Positions 54,705 through 63,057 of a stretch of DNA of 64,000 bases are shown here, one piece after another; the stretch's first letter is position 1; every line of letters begins with the position of its first letter. The notes under the pieces are model-generated. The model saw nothing but the letters and a program-made list of their open reading frames with translations. It searched no databases and was not told the origin of the DNA. The stretch covers positions 248,001 to 312,000 of the forward strand of contig JADJAH010000011.1 in NCBI GenBank assembly GCA_016704345.1, read 5' to 3'. The DNA comes from Ignavibacteria bacterium (GTDB taxonomy: Bacteria; Bacteroidota; Ignavibacteria; Tepidaquicellales; Tepidaquicellaceae). The translations under genes and the position numbers were made by a program.

Positions 54705-55529
54705 TTACTTGTGATTCATGATTTTTTCCGCAACCTGATTTCCCAATGTCACAAACTCTTCCGGGCTCAGTGTTTCCGGGCGCCGCGTAAAATCAAAATC
54801 AATATCTCCGAAGGCAAGTTCATATTTCTCAAACAATGAGCTGAGAGAATTGCTCATGAATTTTCTTCTCTGGCCGAAACTTTCCCTTAACACACTTCGA
54901 AAGATCTCCATATTTACGATGTTCCGTACCTGTTGTTCGCCATTAAATGAAAACTTTATTATAGAAGACTTCACGGACGGTTTGGGAAAGAATGCAGTTG
55001 GCGGTACGTGAAACAACACTTCGGGCTTGCAATGTATCTGTGTCTGAACTGAAAGAATGCCGTACTCTTTCGACCGCGTTTTAGCGATCAATCGTGAAGC
55101 AACTTCCTTTTGAACCATTAGCACAACGCAGTCAACTAACTCATATACATCAAACAATTTGAACAGAATCTTGCTTGTGATATTGTAAGGAATGTTTCCG
55201 ATTATCTTTAGCTTTGTATTAGACTTTTTAGAATGTGATGCGAGATCAAATTCGAGAAAGTCTGAATGAACCAGGTTTACTCCTTCACCAAATTCTTTCT
55301 GCAAATTTGCATGAACACCCTTGTCAAATTCCACTGCAGTGAAATTGTTAGTAAGACCGGCAATATGTTTTGTCAACGCACCTCTGCCCGGACCGATCTC
55401 AATGACGGAATCTGTCGATTCAATACCAAGAGATGCAACTATTTTCCGTGCGATGTTGTCATCTACCAGGAAATTCTGTCCCAGAAATTTCTTAGGCTTG
55501 TAAAGTTCAAACTTCTCTTTAGTCTTCAA
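54705..55529 (-). CDS. 16S rRNA (adenine1518/1519-N6) dimethyltransferase
   Basis: 274 aa, TTG start at 55529. SAM motif VIEIGPGRGALTKHI, catalytic GNIPYNITSKIL, and family blocks KKFLGQNFLVD and PKPSVKSSIIKF. Dimethylates two adenines in helix 45 during 30S assembly. Thirteen bases downstream of the S45 acylase stop on the same strand, so possibly co-transcribed. Confidence 0.95.
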   Translation of the reverse strand: MKTKEKFELYKPKKFLGQNFLVDDNIARKIVASLGIESTDSVIEIGPGRGALTKHIAGLTNNFTAVEFDKGVHANLQKEFGEGVNLVHSDFLEFDLASHSKKSNTKLKIIGNIPYNITSKILFKLFDVYELVDCVVLMVQKEVASRLIAKTRSKEYGILSVQTQIHCKPEVLFHVPPTAFFPKPSVKSSIIKFSFNGEQQVRNIVNMEIFRSVLRESFGQRRKFMSNSLSSLFEKYELAFGDIDFDFTRRPETLSPEEFVTLGNQVAEKIMNHK

Positions 55530-55541
55530 CTATGCTCTGCA

Positions 55542-58055
55542 TTATTGAATCGGTTCCATTGTAAAGAGACTGAGTGATTCGTTCAGAAGATCATCAAATT
55601 TATTCGATACGATCTTGTAATCCCCGTTAAGCCAGAGGCGTGCCTGATTGCTGTAGTTTTCCTGAAGCGGCTGACCTGACTGTCCTCCGGCAAGTATGGA
55701 ATAATGCATGTCAGGAGTTGAAAGGTCAACTATCATTCTCATTGACGGACCGAGATAAGCTTCGAATGAAACGGATTTCAGCGCGGCGGAGAAACTGTAT
55801 TCGAGATTGTTCACGGTTGTGCCGTTGCCGCTGATCTTGAAGGGTCCGGTGTTCAGCATTGAAGTAAACGACGGAACAACTCCAAGCGGATGCTTGAACG
55901 TGATCTTATGAAGATCGCCCCACTGCCAGTTGATCGGCTCTGCTCCGTGCTTGCCAATCAGCGCTGAGAGCGCATCGTAGAAACTCTTTCGCACCAACTG
56001 ATCTTTCTCCTGTTCCGTTTTGAAAAAGAGTGATGAAGATTGGTTGAGTATCTTTGAGGTATTTCTTACCGGAATGTTCTTGAGAAATAAATAATTTTCA
56101 AAAAGCTGTTCACCGAGCGGAGCAAAGTATAGATTTTCGTACAGCTTCGCTTCAAACATTGCAAAGAGGCTTGCGGCAGAACTGGTGGTCCGGAATTCAT
56201 AATCCCATTCAGACAGAAGTCTGAGATATGACTTAATATCTCCCGCCCATGAAGCGCTGTCACCAAACGCCTTGAACAAATGCGCACAGAATTCCTGCGC
56301 CTGAATAGAATATACATCCCGCTGAATCATCTTCATCTCTTCAACTGTTATAACGGGACTTTGAGTAATGATCTCTTCTATTCTCTTTGCTCTGTAATGA
56401 GGCTCGTAGAGATTAGATATGTAATGATTAAAATTTGATTGCGGCTTGTTGTTTGCTGTAACTATGTATCCTTGCTTCGGATTCATTTCTGCAGGAAGTT
56501 CATTGAACGGAACAAATCCTTTCCACTCTATTCCCGGTCCCGATGGATAGAGTGCGGAGTTGTCTCCGTCAGCGCTTCTTACAGGAACAAGCCCTGCCGC
56601 ATGATATGCAATGTTTCCGGAAGTGTCCGCGTAAACGAAATTCAACCCGGGTGAACCAAATGTCTTGAGACCTTCGGTGAACTGATCTTTGCCCTGAGCA
56701 AAGTTGATCTTGTAAAGCGCTAGAATTTCATCGCTCGGTTCAAAGCCGGTCCATCTGAAGGTAAGTATCTCATCGGCGGGTGTAGTGGTGAAGCTCTGAT
56801 TGTTGATGAATCCGGTTCTTCCCAAACCGGACACGACAGGCCCGAGCTTGGTCTTATAAGCAGTGAAGATATAATCATCAGAAGAATCTTTTATCTTGAT
56901 TGCCTCAATTGTACTATCAAGAACAACACGTTGGTCACGGAAGACGTATTTGTTTTTGTCAGCAGAGTCTCTTTTCAGAAGATAGAAATCGGCATCATCG
57001 CACATGAGATTGGTCATGCCCCACGAAACTGCGCCGTTGTGACCGATGGCTACTCCGGGCGCACCCGGCAGAGTGAATCCGCTTACACTCATTCTTCTCT
57101 GCCCGTTGTAAAAACTTGCCTCATACCATTTTGAAGGCGACTGCAATGCAAGATGAGGATCATTTGCCAGCATTGGTTTTCTGTTCTCTGTGCGCTCTCC
57201 CGATACAACCCAGGAATTACTTCCAACGTGAATCGCTTCAGAACTGAAGAAGGACTTGAATTTTTTGCTGAGATCAAAGAACCCTCCGGCAAGATCACCT
57301 GTCACTGCATTGTTCTTCTTTTGCGATTCATCAGTTGCGGCTTTGTCTTTTCTTTCGGAAGTATCTTTCTTTGAATTGTCTGTCGCTGATTTGACTATGA
57401 ACGGCCCGTCTTCCGGAAAAGATGGAAAGAAATCTGCGGACCCTTCCGCGCCAAATTTCTTCACTATCTCGCCGAACATCACATCCGTGTACCATGAGAG
57501 ACTTAGTTCCCAAGCCATGAGGCGGACTATCATCACAGAATTCTCTGGCGTCCACATGTCGGGTTTGTAATTTAGCACATCAAACTCAAGCGGCAGGCGG
57601 CTCTTGTTTTTTTCTATGAAGAAATTTACTCCGGTTGTATATGCCGAGAGTATCTGCTTTGTTTCGGGTGAGAGAGTATGATAAATGCCGGATGATGACT
57701 TGTCGATGCCAAGAGTTCTGAACAGCACGTCGTACTCAACCATATCCTTGCCGAGAACTTCCGAAAGCCTGCCTTCGGCAACTCTTCTGTATAAGTCCAT
57801 TTGCCACAGCCGGTCACGTGCATGCATGTAGCCCATTGCAAAATACATGTCATCTTCATTTTCGGAGTAGATGAAGGGAACTCCATAATCATTGCTGTAA
57901 ATGCTTACCGTCGAGCGAATGCTTTCAACGCTTATGCTGCCGGAGTCGTCGTAGGATGATTTTTTCGTTAGGTTGCTGAGCAGCATGCCAAGTGTTGCAG
58001 TGACAACAATGGTAAATATACTGATTCCCGAAATGTTTTTTATAAGTGAATTCAA
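55542..58055 (-). CDS. Penicillin acylase family (S45) N-terminal-nucleophile hydrolase
   Basis: 837 aa, TTG start. N-terminal membrane/signal segment (ISIFTIVVTATLGMLLSNL), alpha-chain (FMGYMHARDRLWQMDLYRR-like block), a charged low-complexity spacer (residues about 225-260) and the autoprocessing site before S279 in VGSNSWVVSGERTENRKPML. The usual ANDPHL and GHNGAVSWGMTN blocks follow. These enzymes cleave amide bonds of N-acyl compounds, including acyl-homoserine lactones and beta-lactam side chains; the substrate here is unknown. Exported to the periplasm. Confidence 0.9.
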   Translation of the reverse strand: MNSLIKNISGISIFTIVVTATLGMLLSNLTKKSSYDDSGSISVESIRSTVSIYSNDYGVPFIYSENEDDMYFAMGYMHARDRLWQMDLYRRVAEGRLSEVLGKDMVEYDVLFRTLGIDKSSSGIYHTLSPETKQILSAYTTGVNFFIEKNKSRLPLEFDVLNYKPDMWTPENSVMIVRLMAWELSLSWYTDVMFGEIVKKFGAEGSADFFPSFPEDGPFIVKSATDNSKKDTSERKDKAATDESQKKNNAVTGDLAGGFFDLSKKFKSFFSSEAIHVGSNSWVVSGERTENRKPMLANDPHLALQSPSKWYEASFYNGQRRMSVSGFTLPGAPGVAIGHNGAVSWGMTNLMCDDADFYLLKRDSADKNKYVFRDQRVVLDSTIEAIKIKDSSDDYIFTAYKTKLGPVVSGLGRTGFINNQSFTTTPADEILTFRWTGFEPSDEILALYKINFAQGKDQFTEGLKTFGSPGLNFVYADTSGNIAYHAAGLVPVRSADGDNSALYPSGPGIEWKGFVPFNELPAEMNPKQGYIVTANNKPQSNFNHYISNLYEPHYRAKRIEEIITQSPVITVEEMKMIQRDVYSIQAQEFCAHLFKAFGDSASWAGDIKSYLRLLSEWDYEFRTTSSAASLFAMFEAKLYENLYFAPLGEQLFENYLFLKNIPVRNTSKILNQSSSLFFKTEQEKDQLVRKSFYDALSALIGKHGAEPINWQWGDLHKITFKHPLGVVPSFTSMLNTGPFKISGNGTTVNNLEYSFSAALKSVSFEAYLGPSMRMIVDLSTPDMHYSILAGGQSGQPLQENYSNQARLWLNGDYKIVSNKFDDLLNESLSLFTMEPIQ

Positions 58056-58130
58056 TATTTCTTAAGCAATACGGATCAAATGTATGTGAGGCAAGGAAAT
58101 TACTCATTGCGGGGTTTTATTGATACGACA

Positions 58131-58246
58131 AAAAGTTGAAAGTTAAAAGTTGAAAGTTAAAAGTTGAAAGTTGAAAGTTGAAAGTTAAAAGTTGAAAGTT
58201 AAAAGTTGAAAGTTGAAAGTTGAAAGTTAAAAGTTAAAAGTTGAAA
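58131..58246. repeat. 7-bp tandem repeat array (GAAAGTT/AAAAGTT)
   Basis: About 16 heptamers alternating GAAAGTT and AAAAGTT. It lies between two divergent gene starts (58055 minus, 58361 plus), so it is not behind a stop codon; one of the two exceptions in this window. Confidence 0.9.
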
Positions 58247-58360
58247 TAGGAAGAATACGGGCAAATGGTCGGGACTAAAATGTAAATTTAATTACGTAAT
58301 TTTGTATTAATAAAGGCTTTCAGTGTAATTCAGCAGCAACTTAAATCGGGAGAATAATTG

Positions 58361-59122
58361 ATGAAAAGACTCACATGCTTTGTATTGCTTTTGATTTCAA
58401 CCAATCTCTTTGCACAGGGCGAACCTCCATGGCGAAGGCCTCTGAAGATATGCACCGGCGCTGACGGACAAAGCTTCACAAACATTCGTACCTTTCAGGA
58501 CTCAGCCGGTGTGCCTTGTGTTTTGCGCCTTACATCAGGTGTTCTTATCAGCGCGTTTCAGTGGTTCAGACAGCCGGTCGGTTCTGCTACGTGGGACAGG
58601 GTCGCCGTGAAGTTTTCTTCTGACAGCGGCACAACATGGACGGAGCCGCAGCCAATTACAGTAAACGGCTTGCCTCAGAACTTTCAGCGCCCGTTTGATC
58701 CGACATTGGCGATCACTGATGACGGAAGAATCAGAGTCTTCTTTTCTTCGGGATTGAATATGACTCTCGATACGTCCATCAATACTTACTCCGCAGTTTC
58801 GGATGACGGGATCAACTACTCCATGGATTCCGGATTCAGATTCAGCCTGCCCGACAAGCCTGTCATTGATCCGGCTGTGATAAAGTTCAGAGGAATGTGG
58901 CACCTTGTAAATCCCGTAACAATGGGAACCGGAGCTTATCACAATATTTCCGGAGACGGACTAAATTTCACGAGAGTACAGGACATTGCATCCGACATGG
59001 CTCATTCATGGATAGGAAATTTTGTGATCAGAGATACGAACGAGTTGAGGTTCTATGGAAGCGGAGGAATGATCTGGTATTCTGCGAGTTCCAACGGCGG
59101 GCAATGGTCTTCTTATATTTAA
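58361..59122 (+). CDS. Sialidase-like (BNR) secreted protein, N-terminal segment (frameshifted)
   Basis: 253 aa from ATG 58361 (ribosome site GGGAGAA). Signal peptide (MKRLTCFVLLLISTNLFAQ), then a propeller with an Asp-box (SSDSGTTWTEP) and blade motifs of exo-sialidase or glycosidase-like folds (LAITDDGRIRVFFS). The frame is lost at WSSYI near 59118; the rest, with the sorting domain, is in the segment at 59181. Catalytic residues of true sialidases are not evident. Confidence 0.75.
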   Translation: MKRLTCFVLLLISTNLFAQGEPPWRRPLKICTGADGQSFTNIRTFQDSAGVPCVLRLTSGVLISAFQWFRQPVGSATWDRVAVKFSSDSGTTWTEPQPITVNGLPQNFQRPFDPTLAITDDGRIRVFFSSGLNMTLDTSINTYSAVSDDGINYSMDSGFRFSLPDKPVIDPAVIKFRGMWHLVNPVTMGTGAYHNISGDGLNFTRVQDIASDMAHSWIGNFVIRDTNELRFYGSGGMIWYSASSNGGQWSSYI

Positions 59123-59180
59123 CACCAACATTCAGGGCGGCGATCCTGCGGCGCTGAAGCTTTCTGAGACAAACTATCTA

Positions 59181-59504
59181 ATGATCTATACAGGACCACC
59201 TTATCCCAACGCTATCGTAGAGAGTGGCTCTTTACCGGAAGAGTTTAGTCTTAGTCAGAACTATCCGAATCCATTCAACCCCGCGACAAAGATAAATTAC
59301 AAATTACATGTTACAGGTTACATTGAATTGATAGTGTTTGATGCTTTGGGCAAAGATGTTGCTACGCTTGTCAATGAAATGAAGATTGCGGGAAGTTATG
59401 AAGTTGAATTCAACGCAAGCAATCTGCCGAGCGGTGTTTACTTTTACTCGCTGATTGCCAACGGAAAACAGATGAGTGTTAAGCGAATGGCTTTGGTGAA
59501 GTAG
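59181..59504 (+). CDS. C-terminal segment with T9SS sorting domain of the 58361 protein
   Basis: 107 aa; in the same frame the sequence is open from about 59121 (NTNIQGGDPAALKLSETNYL). It carries a full T9SS type A domain (SQNYPNPFNPATKINYKL ... SGVYFYSLI ... KRMALVK). A run of four heptamers (AAATTAC AAATTAC ATGTTAC AGGTTAC, about 59297-59324) is read through in frame inside the sorting domain as NYKLHVTGY. One indel near 59118 separates it from the N-terminal part. Confidence 0.75.
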   Translation: MIYTGPPYPNAIVESGSLPEEFSLSQNYPNPFNPATKINYKLHVTGYIELIVFDALGKDVATLVNEMKIAGSYEVEFNASNLPSGVYFYSLIANGKQMSVKRMALVK

Positions 59505-59659
59505 AAATTTTGCCGGTATGAAAACATACTACAATAAATCTTGCCAGTGCAAAAAGAGTTTTGTATAATGCAATGCCGGATGAAAGTCGGCAGACAGTCT
59601 CACAACAAAACATGCAACATGACACTAAAGTATTTGAAAGAAATAATACGAAATCAATT

Positions 59660-61141
59660 ATGAAACATTCATCAATTCTTGTATTTATAACAGCGCTCCT
59701 GTTAACTTATTGCACAGATGAACTGCGGTCGCAGCAATATCTGAACTTTCCAATTGATACAGTTGTGAGTGATGAATTTTACAATTACAGAGCATACTTA
59801 AATTACGACAATGCAGGAAAGATCCATCTTGTGAATTCAAGACAGTTTCACACTAACAGCGCAACACGTGAAATATTTTACTGGAATAATGTCTCGGGTT
59901 CAATGATTCCATACAGAGTTACAAACAACAGTACTGATGATAACTACGTCACCATTGGTTTCGATGATGTCGGGAAAGTGCACCTTGGCTGGGAAAGACG
60001 TGATGCTGCAAATCTCTTTCAGTTGATCTATACAAATAACAGAAATGTTTCCGCAGGCTTTGGAGATTCTGTTTGGATAACATCCGGAGGACTTAACAAA
60101 GCGACACCTTACATGGCAGTGGGTAAGAATGACAGCAGTGTTCATTTTGTTTACTTCACATTCGTCACAGGACAGGATAATGCATTCTACCGAAAATACA
60201 ATTATGTCACGGGTGCGCTGGGAAACGAGCTCACTCTAGGCCCTGCAGAGGCAAGCGGCGAGAATGACATTTCTATAGCCGTCGACAGTTTCGGAAAGCT
60301 TCACATTGTTTACACTACAAATCACAGTTCGGGAACAGGAACTCTGAAATATTTCAACAACGAATCCGGAAACATCTCAGAACGGCAGACAGGAGTCTCG
60401 GATCTCGTTTCGTATCCTTCGATCACAATAGACAACGGAAACGTACTTCACATTGTTTACCGCCGCTCGGGAGACAACAGGCTTTATACTATCAGCAGAC
60501 CTTCCGGAGGAAACTTCAGTACACCCGTTGCAATTACTCCGTCAGTTGGACTCCCTTCTTATTACAGGGCTATCGACACTGATAATGAAAGAAGACTCTA
60601 TGTAACTTATCAGAACAGTAGTTCATCATTTCCGCGCGGCACTTTCCTCGTTCACGGCAAGAACGGAATTTTCTCAAATCCCATACTTGTATTTGAAGAC
60701 AGCACGGGAAGTTACATTGGCAGAGGAAATTCATCGGTTGCCGCAAGAAACAACGGTGAGATCGCAGTACACTTTGAAGCTACCGCTTCGAGAAACGGAA
60801 ATGTTGCATCAGACATATTCATTAAGCAGGGAACACTTTCCGTGACAGGATTGAATTCTGTCAGCATTCCCGTGCTTACAGATTTTCAACTATATGACAA
60901 CTTTCCAAATCCCTTCAATCCTCAAACAGCAATCAGCTTTTATCTACCAAGAGGCACACATGTAAAGCTCAGAGTTTATGACATTATCGGAAATGAAGTT
61001 GCAACATTAACGGATGATTTCAAGCCGGCGGGATTGCATTCTGTAATTTTCAACGCATCGCATTTACCAAGCGGAGCTTACTTATACAAAATTGAAACCG
61101 ATGCGTTTTCTGACAGCAGGAAAATGCTGCTAATTAAATAG
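59660..61141 (+). CDS. Secreted protein with T9SS sorting domain, BNR/propeller-like
   Basis: 493 aa from ATG 59660, which is followed by a signal peptide (MKHSSILVFITALLLTYC); the open frame extends 33 codons further up without a ribosome site. The Cys18 context (LTYC) could also be a lipobox. The body has repeating blades of about 50 residues (VTIGFDDVGKVHLGWERR, ISIAVDSFGKLHIVYTT, ITIDNGNVLHIVYRR). The T9SS type A domain (YDNFPNPFNPQTAISFYL ... SGAYLYKIE ... KMLLIK) ends one base before a long heptamer array. Function unknown. Confidence 0.8.
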   Translation: MKHSSILVFITALLLTYCTDELRSQQYLNFPIDTVVSDEFYNYRAYLNYDNAGKIHLVNSRQFHTNSATREIFYWNNVSGSMIPYRVTNNSTDDNYVTIGFDDVGKVHLGWERRDAANLFQLIYTNNRNVSAGFGDSVWITSGGLNKATPYMAVGKNDSSVHFVYFTFVTGQDNAFYRKYNYVTGALGNELTLGPAEASGENDISIAVDSFGKLHIVYTTNHSSGTGTLKYFNNESGNISERQTGVSDLVSYPSITIDNGNVLHIVYRRSGDNRLYTISRPSGGNFSTPVAITPSVGLPSYYRAIDTDNERRLYVTYQNSSSSFPRGTFLVHGKNGIFSNPILVFEDSTGSYIGRGNSSVAARNNGEIAVHFEATASRNGNVASDIFIKQGTLSVTGLNSVSIPVLTDFQLYDNFPNPFNPQTAISFYLPRGTHVKLRVYDIIGNEVATLTDDFKPAGLHSVIFNASHLPSGAYLYKIETDAFSDSRKMLLIK

Positions 61142-61302
61142 AATTAAGAATTAGGAATTAGGAATTAAGAATTAGGAATTAGGAATTAAGAATTAAGAAT
61201 TAAGAATTAAGAATTAAGAATTAAGAATTAGGAATTAGGAATTAGGAATTAAGAATTAGGAATTAAGAATTAGGAATTAAGAATTAGGAATTAAGAATTA
61301 AA
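61141..61302 (+). repeat. 7-bp tandem repeat array (GAATTAA/GAATTAG)
   Basis: About 23 perfect heptamers, GAATTAA and GAATTAG mixed, beginning at the stop codon of the gene at 59660. The same heptamer type occurs inside the FG-GAP gene at 3977-4072 and 4372-4402. Confidence 0.95.
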
Positions 61303-61318
61303 ATTCACTGATGAATAA

Positions 61319-61431
61319 AATTCCCATTTTCCATTTTCCACTTTCCATTTTCCACTTTCCATTTTCCACTTTCCACTTTCCACTTTCCATTTTCCACTTT
61401 CCATTTTCCATTTTCAATTTTCAATTTTCAT
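61319..61431 (-). repeat. 7-bp tandem repeat array (TTTTCCA/CTTTCCA)
   Basis: About 16 heptamers ending 3 bp from the stop codon of the response-regulator gene at 61434; on that gene's strand they read GAAAATG/GAAAGTG. With the preceding array it fills the gap between two convergent genes, each array purine-rich on the strand of its own gene. Confidence 0.95.
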
Positions 61432-61433
61432 TG

Positions 61434-62114
61434 TTACTTCACAAACTTATATCCAGCAGAGTGTATTGTCTGTATATGCTTTGGTATTGCAGGGTTAGTC
61501 TCGATCTTCTTTCTTAACATCATAATGTAATTGTCAACGGTTCTTGTAGTTGGGAACACGTCATATCCCCATACTTCATCAAGCAGTGTATTCCTTGTTA
61601 CAACTTCATCAATATGTCTGATGAAAAATTTCAGCAACTCATATTCTTTCAAAGACATCTTTATGTGCTTATCTCCTTTAGTAGTCTCCATGTTCTTAAA
61701 ATTTACCTTCACGTCATCGAACTCATAGAAATCAAAACTGTCTTCAATTGCCACACGTCTTTTCAGTATTGCCTTGATCCTTGCAAGGAGCTCCTTCATG
61801 CTGAAAGGCTTAGTTACATAGTCGTCAGCGCCGAGTTCAAAGCCAAGAAGCTTGTCTGCTTCTTCGGCCCTGGCGGTGAGCATGATTATAGGAGTCACAA
61901 CGCCTTTATTTCTTAGCTTCATGCATATCTCAAGTCCACTCATAGAGGGAAGCATTATGTCGAGAAGGATGAGAGTTGGGTTCTCGTTCATTGCGGCATT
62001 CAGTCCCTCTTCGCCGTCATTTACCACTAAAATCTTGTAGCCTTCAGTTTCGAGGCTTGCCTTTAGTCCGGTCGATATTGCCGGATCATCTTCAACAACC
62101 AGTATTCTTATCAT
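61434..62114 (-). CDS. OmpR/PhoB-family response regulator
   Basis: 226 aa. Receiver with D8-D9 (VVEDDPA), phospho-acceptor D52 (LLDIMLPS), T80 and K102 (TKPF) all present; C-terminal winged helix (MSLKEYELLKFF, TLLDEVWGY, RTVDNYIMMLRKKIE, IHSAGYKF). A DNA-binding transcription factor. Third gene of the kinase, receiver-cyclase, regulator operon, 19 nt after the cyclase gene. Targets unknown. Confidence 0.92.
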   Translation of the reverse strand: MIRILVVEDDPAISTGLKASLETEGYKILVVNDGEEGLNAAMNENPTLILLDIMLPSMSGLEICMKLRNKGVVTPIIMLTARAEEADKLLGFELGADDYVTKPFSMKELLARIKAILKRRVAIEDSFDFYEFDDVKVNFKNMETTKGDKHIKMSLKEYELLKFFIRHIDEVVTRNTLLDEVWGYDVFPTTRTVDNYIMMLRKKIETNPAIPKHIQTIHSAGYKFVK

Positions 62115-62133
62115 AACATATCCGAATTAAAAT

Positions 62134-63057
62134 TTATGATTCAACAACATAAATGTTTACAGGTTCTTTGATATTTTTAAAGTTCTTTTCACCGGTGAAG
62201 AAGATGTTGAAACTTACTTTATTTTTCACTGCAGAGTAAACGCTCTCCGACATCGTTACTCCGCCCGCCACTGCATTTTCCTGAATCCTTGCGGCAATAT
62301 TTACTGCGTCACCAATGACTTTGTTGTCATATTCTATCACATCTCCTAGATGAATGCCTATCCTTATTTCAATCTGATCTTCAGCGCTGGCGGTTTCGTC
62401 ATATTCTCTGAAACGCTTTTGAATTTCACATGCGCACTCGACGGATTTCAGCGCGCTTTCAAACGATACTACAAATGCATCACCGATCACTTCTTTTATC
62501 CTTCCGTCAAAAAGCTTCACTGTTTCTGTCACGATCTCATTGTGAATTGAAAGAAGTTTCAGAGCGAGTTTCTCGTCACTTCCCATTTTCTTTGAATAGT
62601 CTTTAATGTCCGTGAACATTATCACAAGCAACCTTCTGGTTGAGCGCTCGGTGACAGGTACATTGTCTTTGTACAGATTCTCATTCAAGACTTCCCTGCT
62701 TCTAAGCTGTGAGTGAATTCGTGCAAGAAGCTCTCTTGAATCGAAAGGTTTTGTCACATAATCATTGGCGCCGAGTTCAAGTCCGAGAATTTTATCAACC
62801 TGCTCTCCTCTTGATGTAAGCATGATTATCGGATTGCGGAAATTCTTCTCCCTTAATTTTCTGCACACATCAAACCCGCTCATAGAAGGCAGGCTGATGT
62901 CAAGCAATATCAGGTCCGGATTCTCCTTCATTGCCGTATCAAGGCCTTCTTTGCCGTCTGAACATACGATTGACTCGTAGTTTTCAAGATCGAGCATGTC
63001 TTTCATTCCCGCTTGAATAGCGGGATCGTCCTCAATTAGCAGTATCCTCGTTTCCAT
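62134..63057 (-). CDS. Receiver-class III adenylyl/guanylyl cyclase fusion
   Basis: 307 aa. Residues 1-125 are a complete receiver (DD at 10-11, D53, xKPF lysine); residues about 145-305 are a class III nucleotide cyclase catalytic domain: MFTDIKDYSKKMG (first metal Asp), IKEVIGDAFVVSF (second metal Asp) and IHLGDVIEYDNKVIGDAVNIAARI. It should make cAMP or cGMP when phosphorylated. Its start overlaps the kinase stop by 26 nt and an OmpR regulator follows, so one kinase probably feeds both a second messenger and a transcription factor. Confidence 0.9.
   Translation of the reverse strand: METRILLIEDDPAIQAGMKDMLDLENYESIVCSDGKEGLDTAMKENPDLILLDISLPSMSGFDVCRKLREKNFRNPIIMLTSRGEQVDKILGLELGANDYVTKPFDSRELLARIHSQLRSREVLNENLYKDNVPVTERSTRRLLVIMFTDIKDYSKKMGSDEKLALKLLSIHNEIVTETVKLFDGRIKEVIGDAFVVSFESALKSVECACEIQKRFREYDETASAEDQIEIRIGIHLGDVIEYDNKVIGDAVNIAARIQENAVAGGVTMSESVYSAVKNKVSFNIFFTGEKNFKNIKEPVNIYVVES

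Noticed and set aside
55542..58055. Reading the S45 enzyme as a quorum-quenching acylase
   Set aside because: Family motifs support an S45 acylase, but substrate specificity cannot be read from the sequence and no acyl-homoserine lactone gene is nearby.
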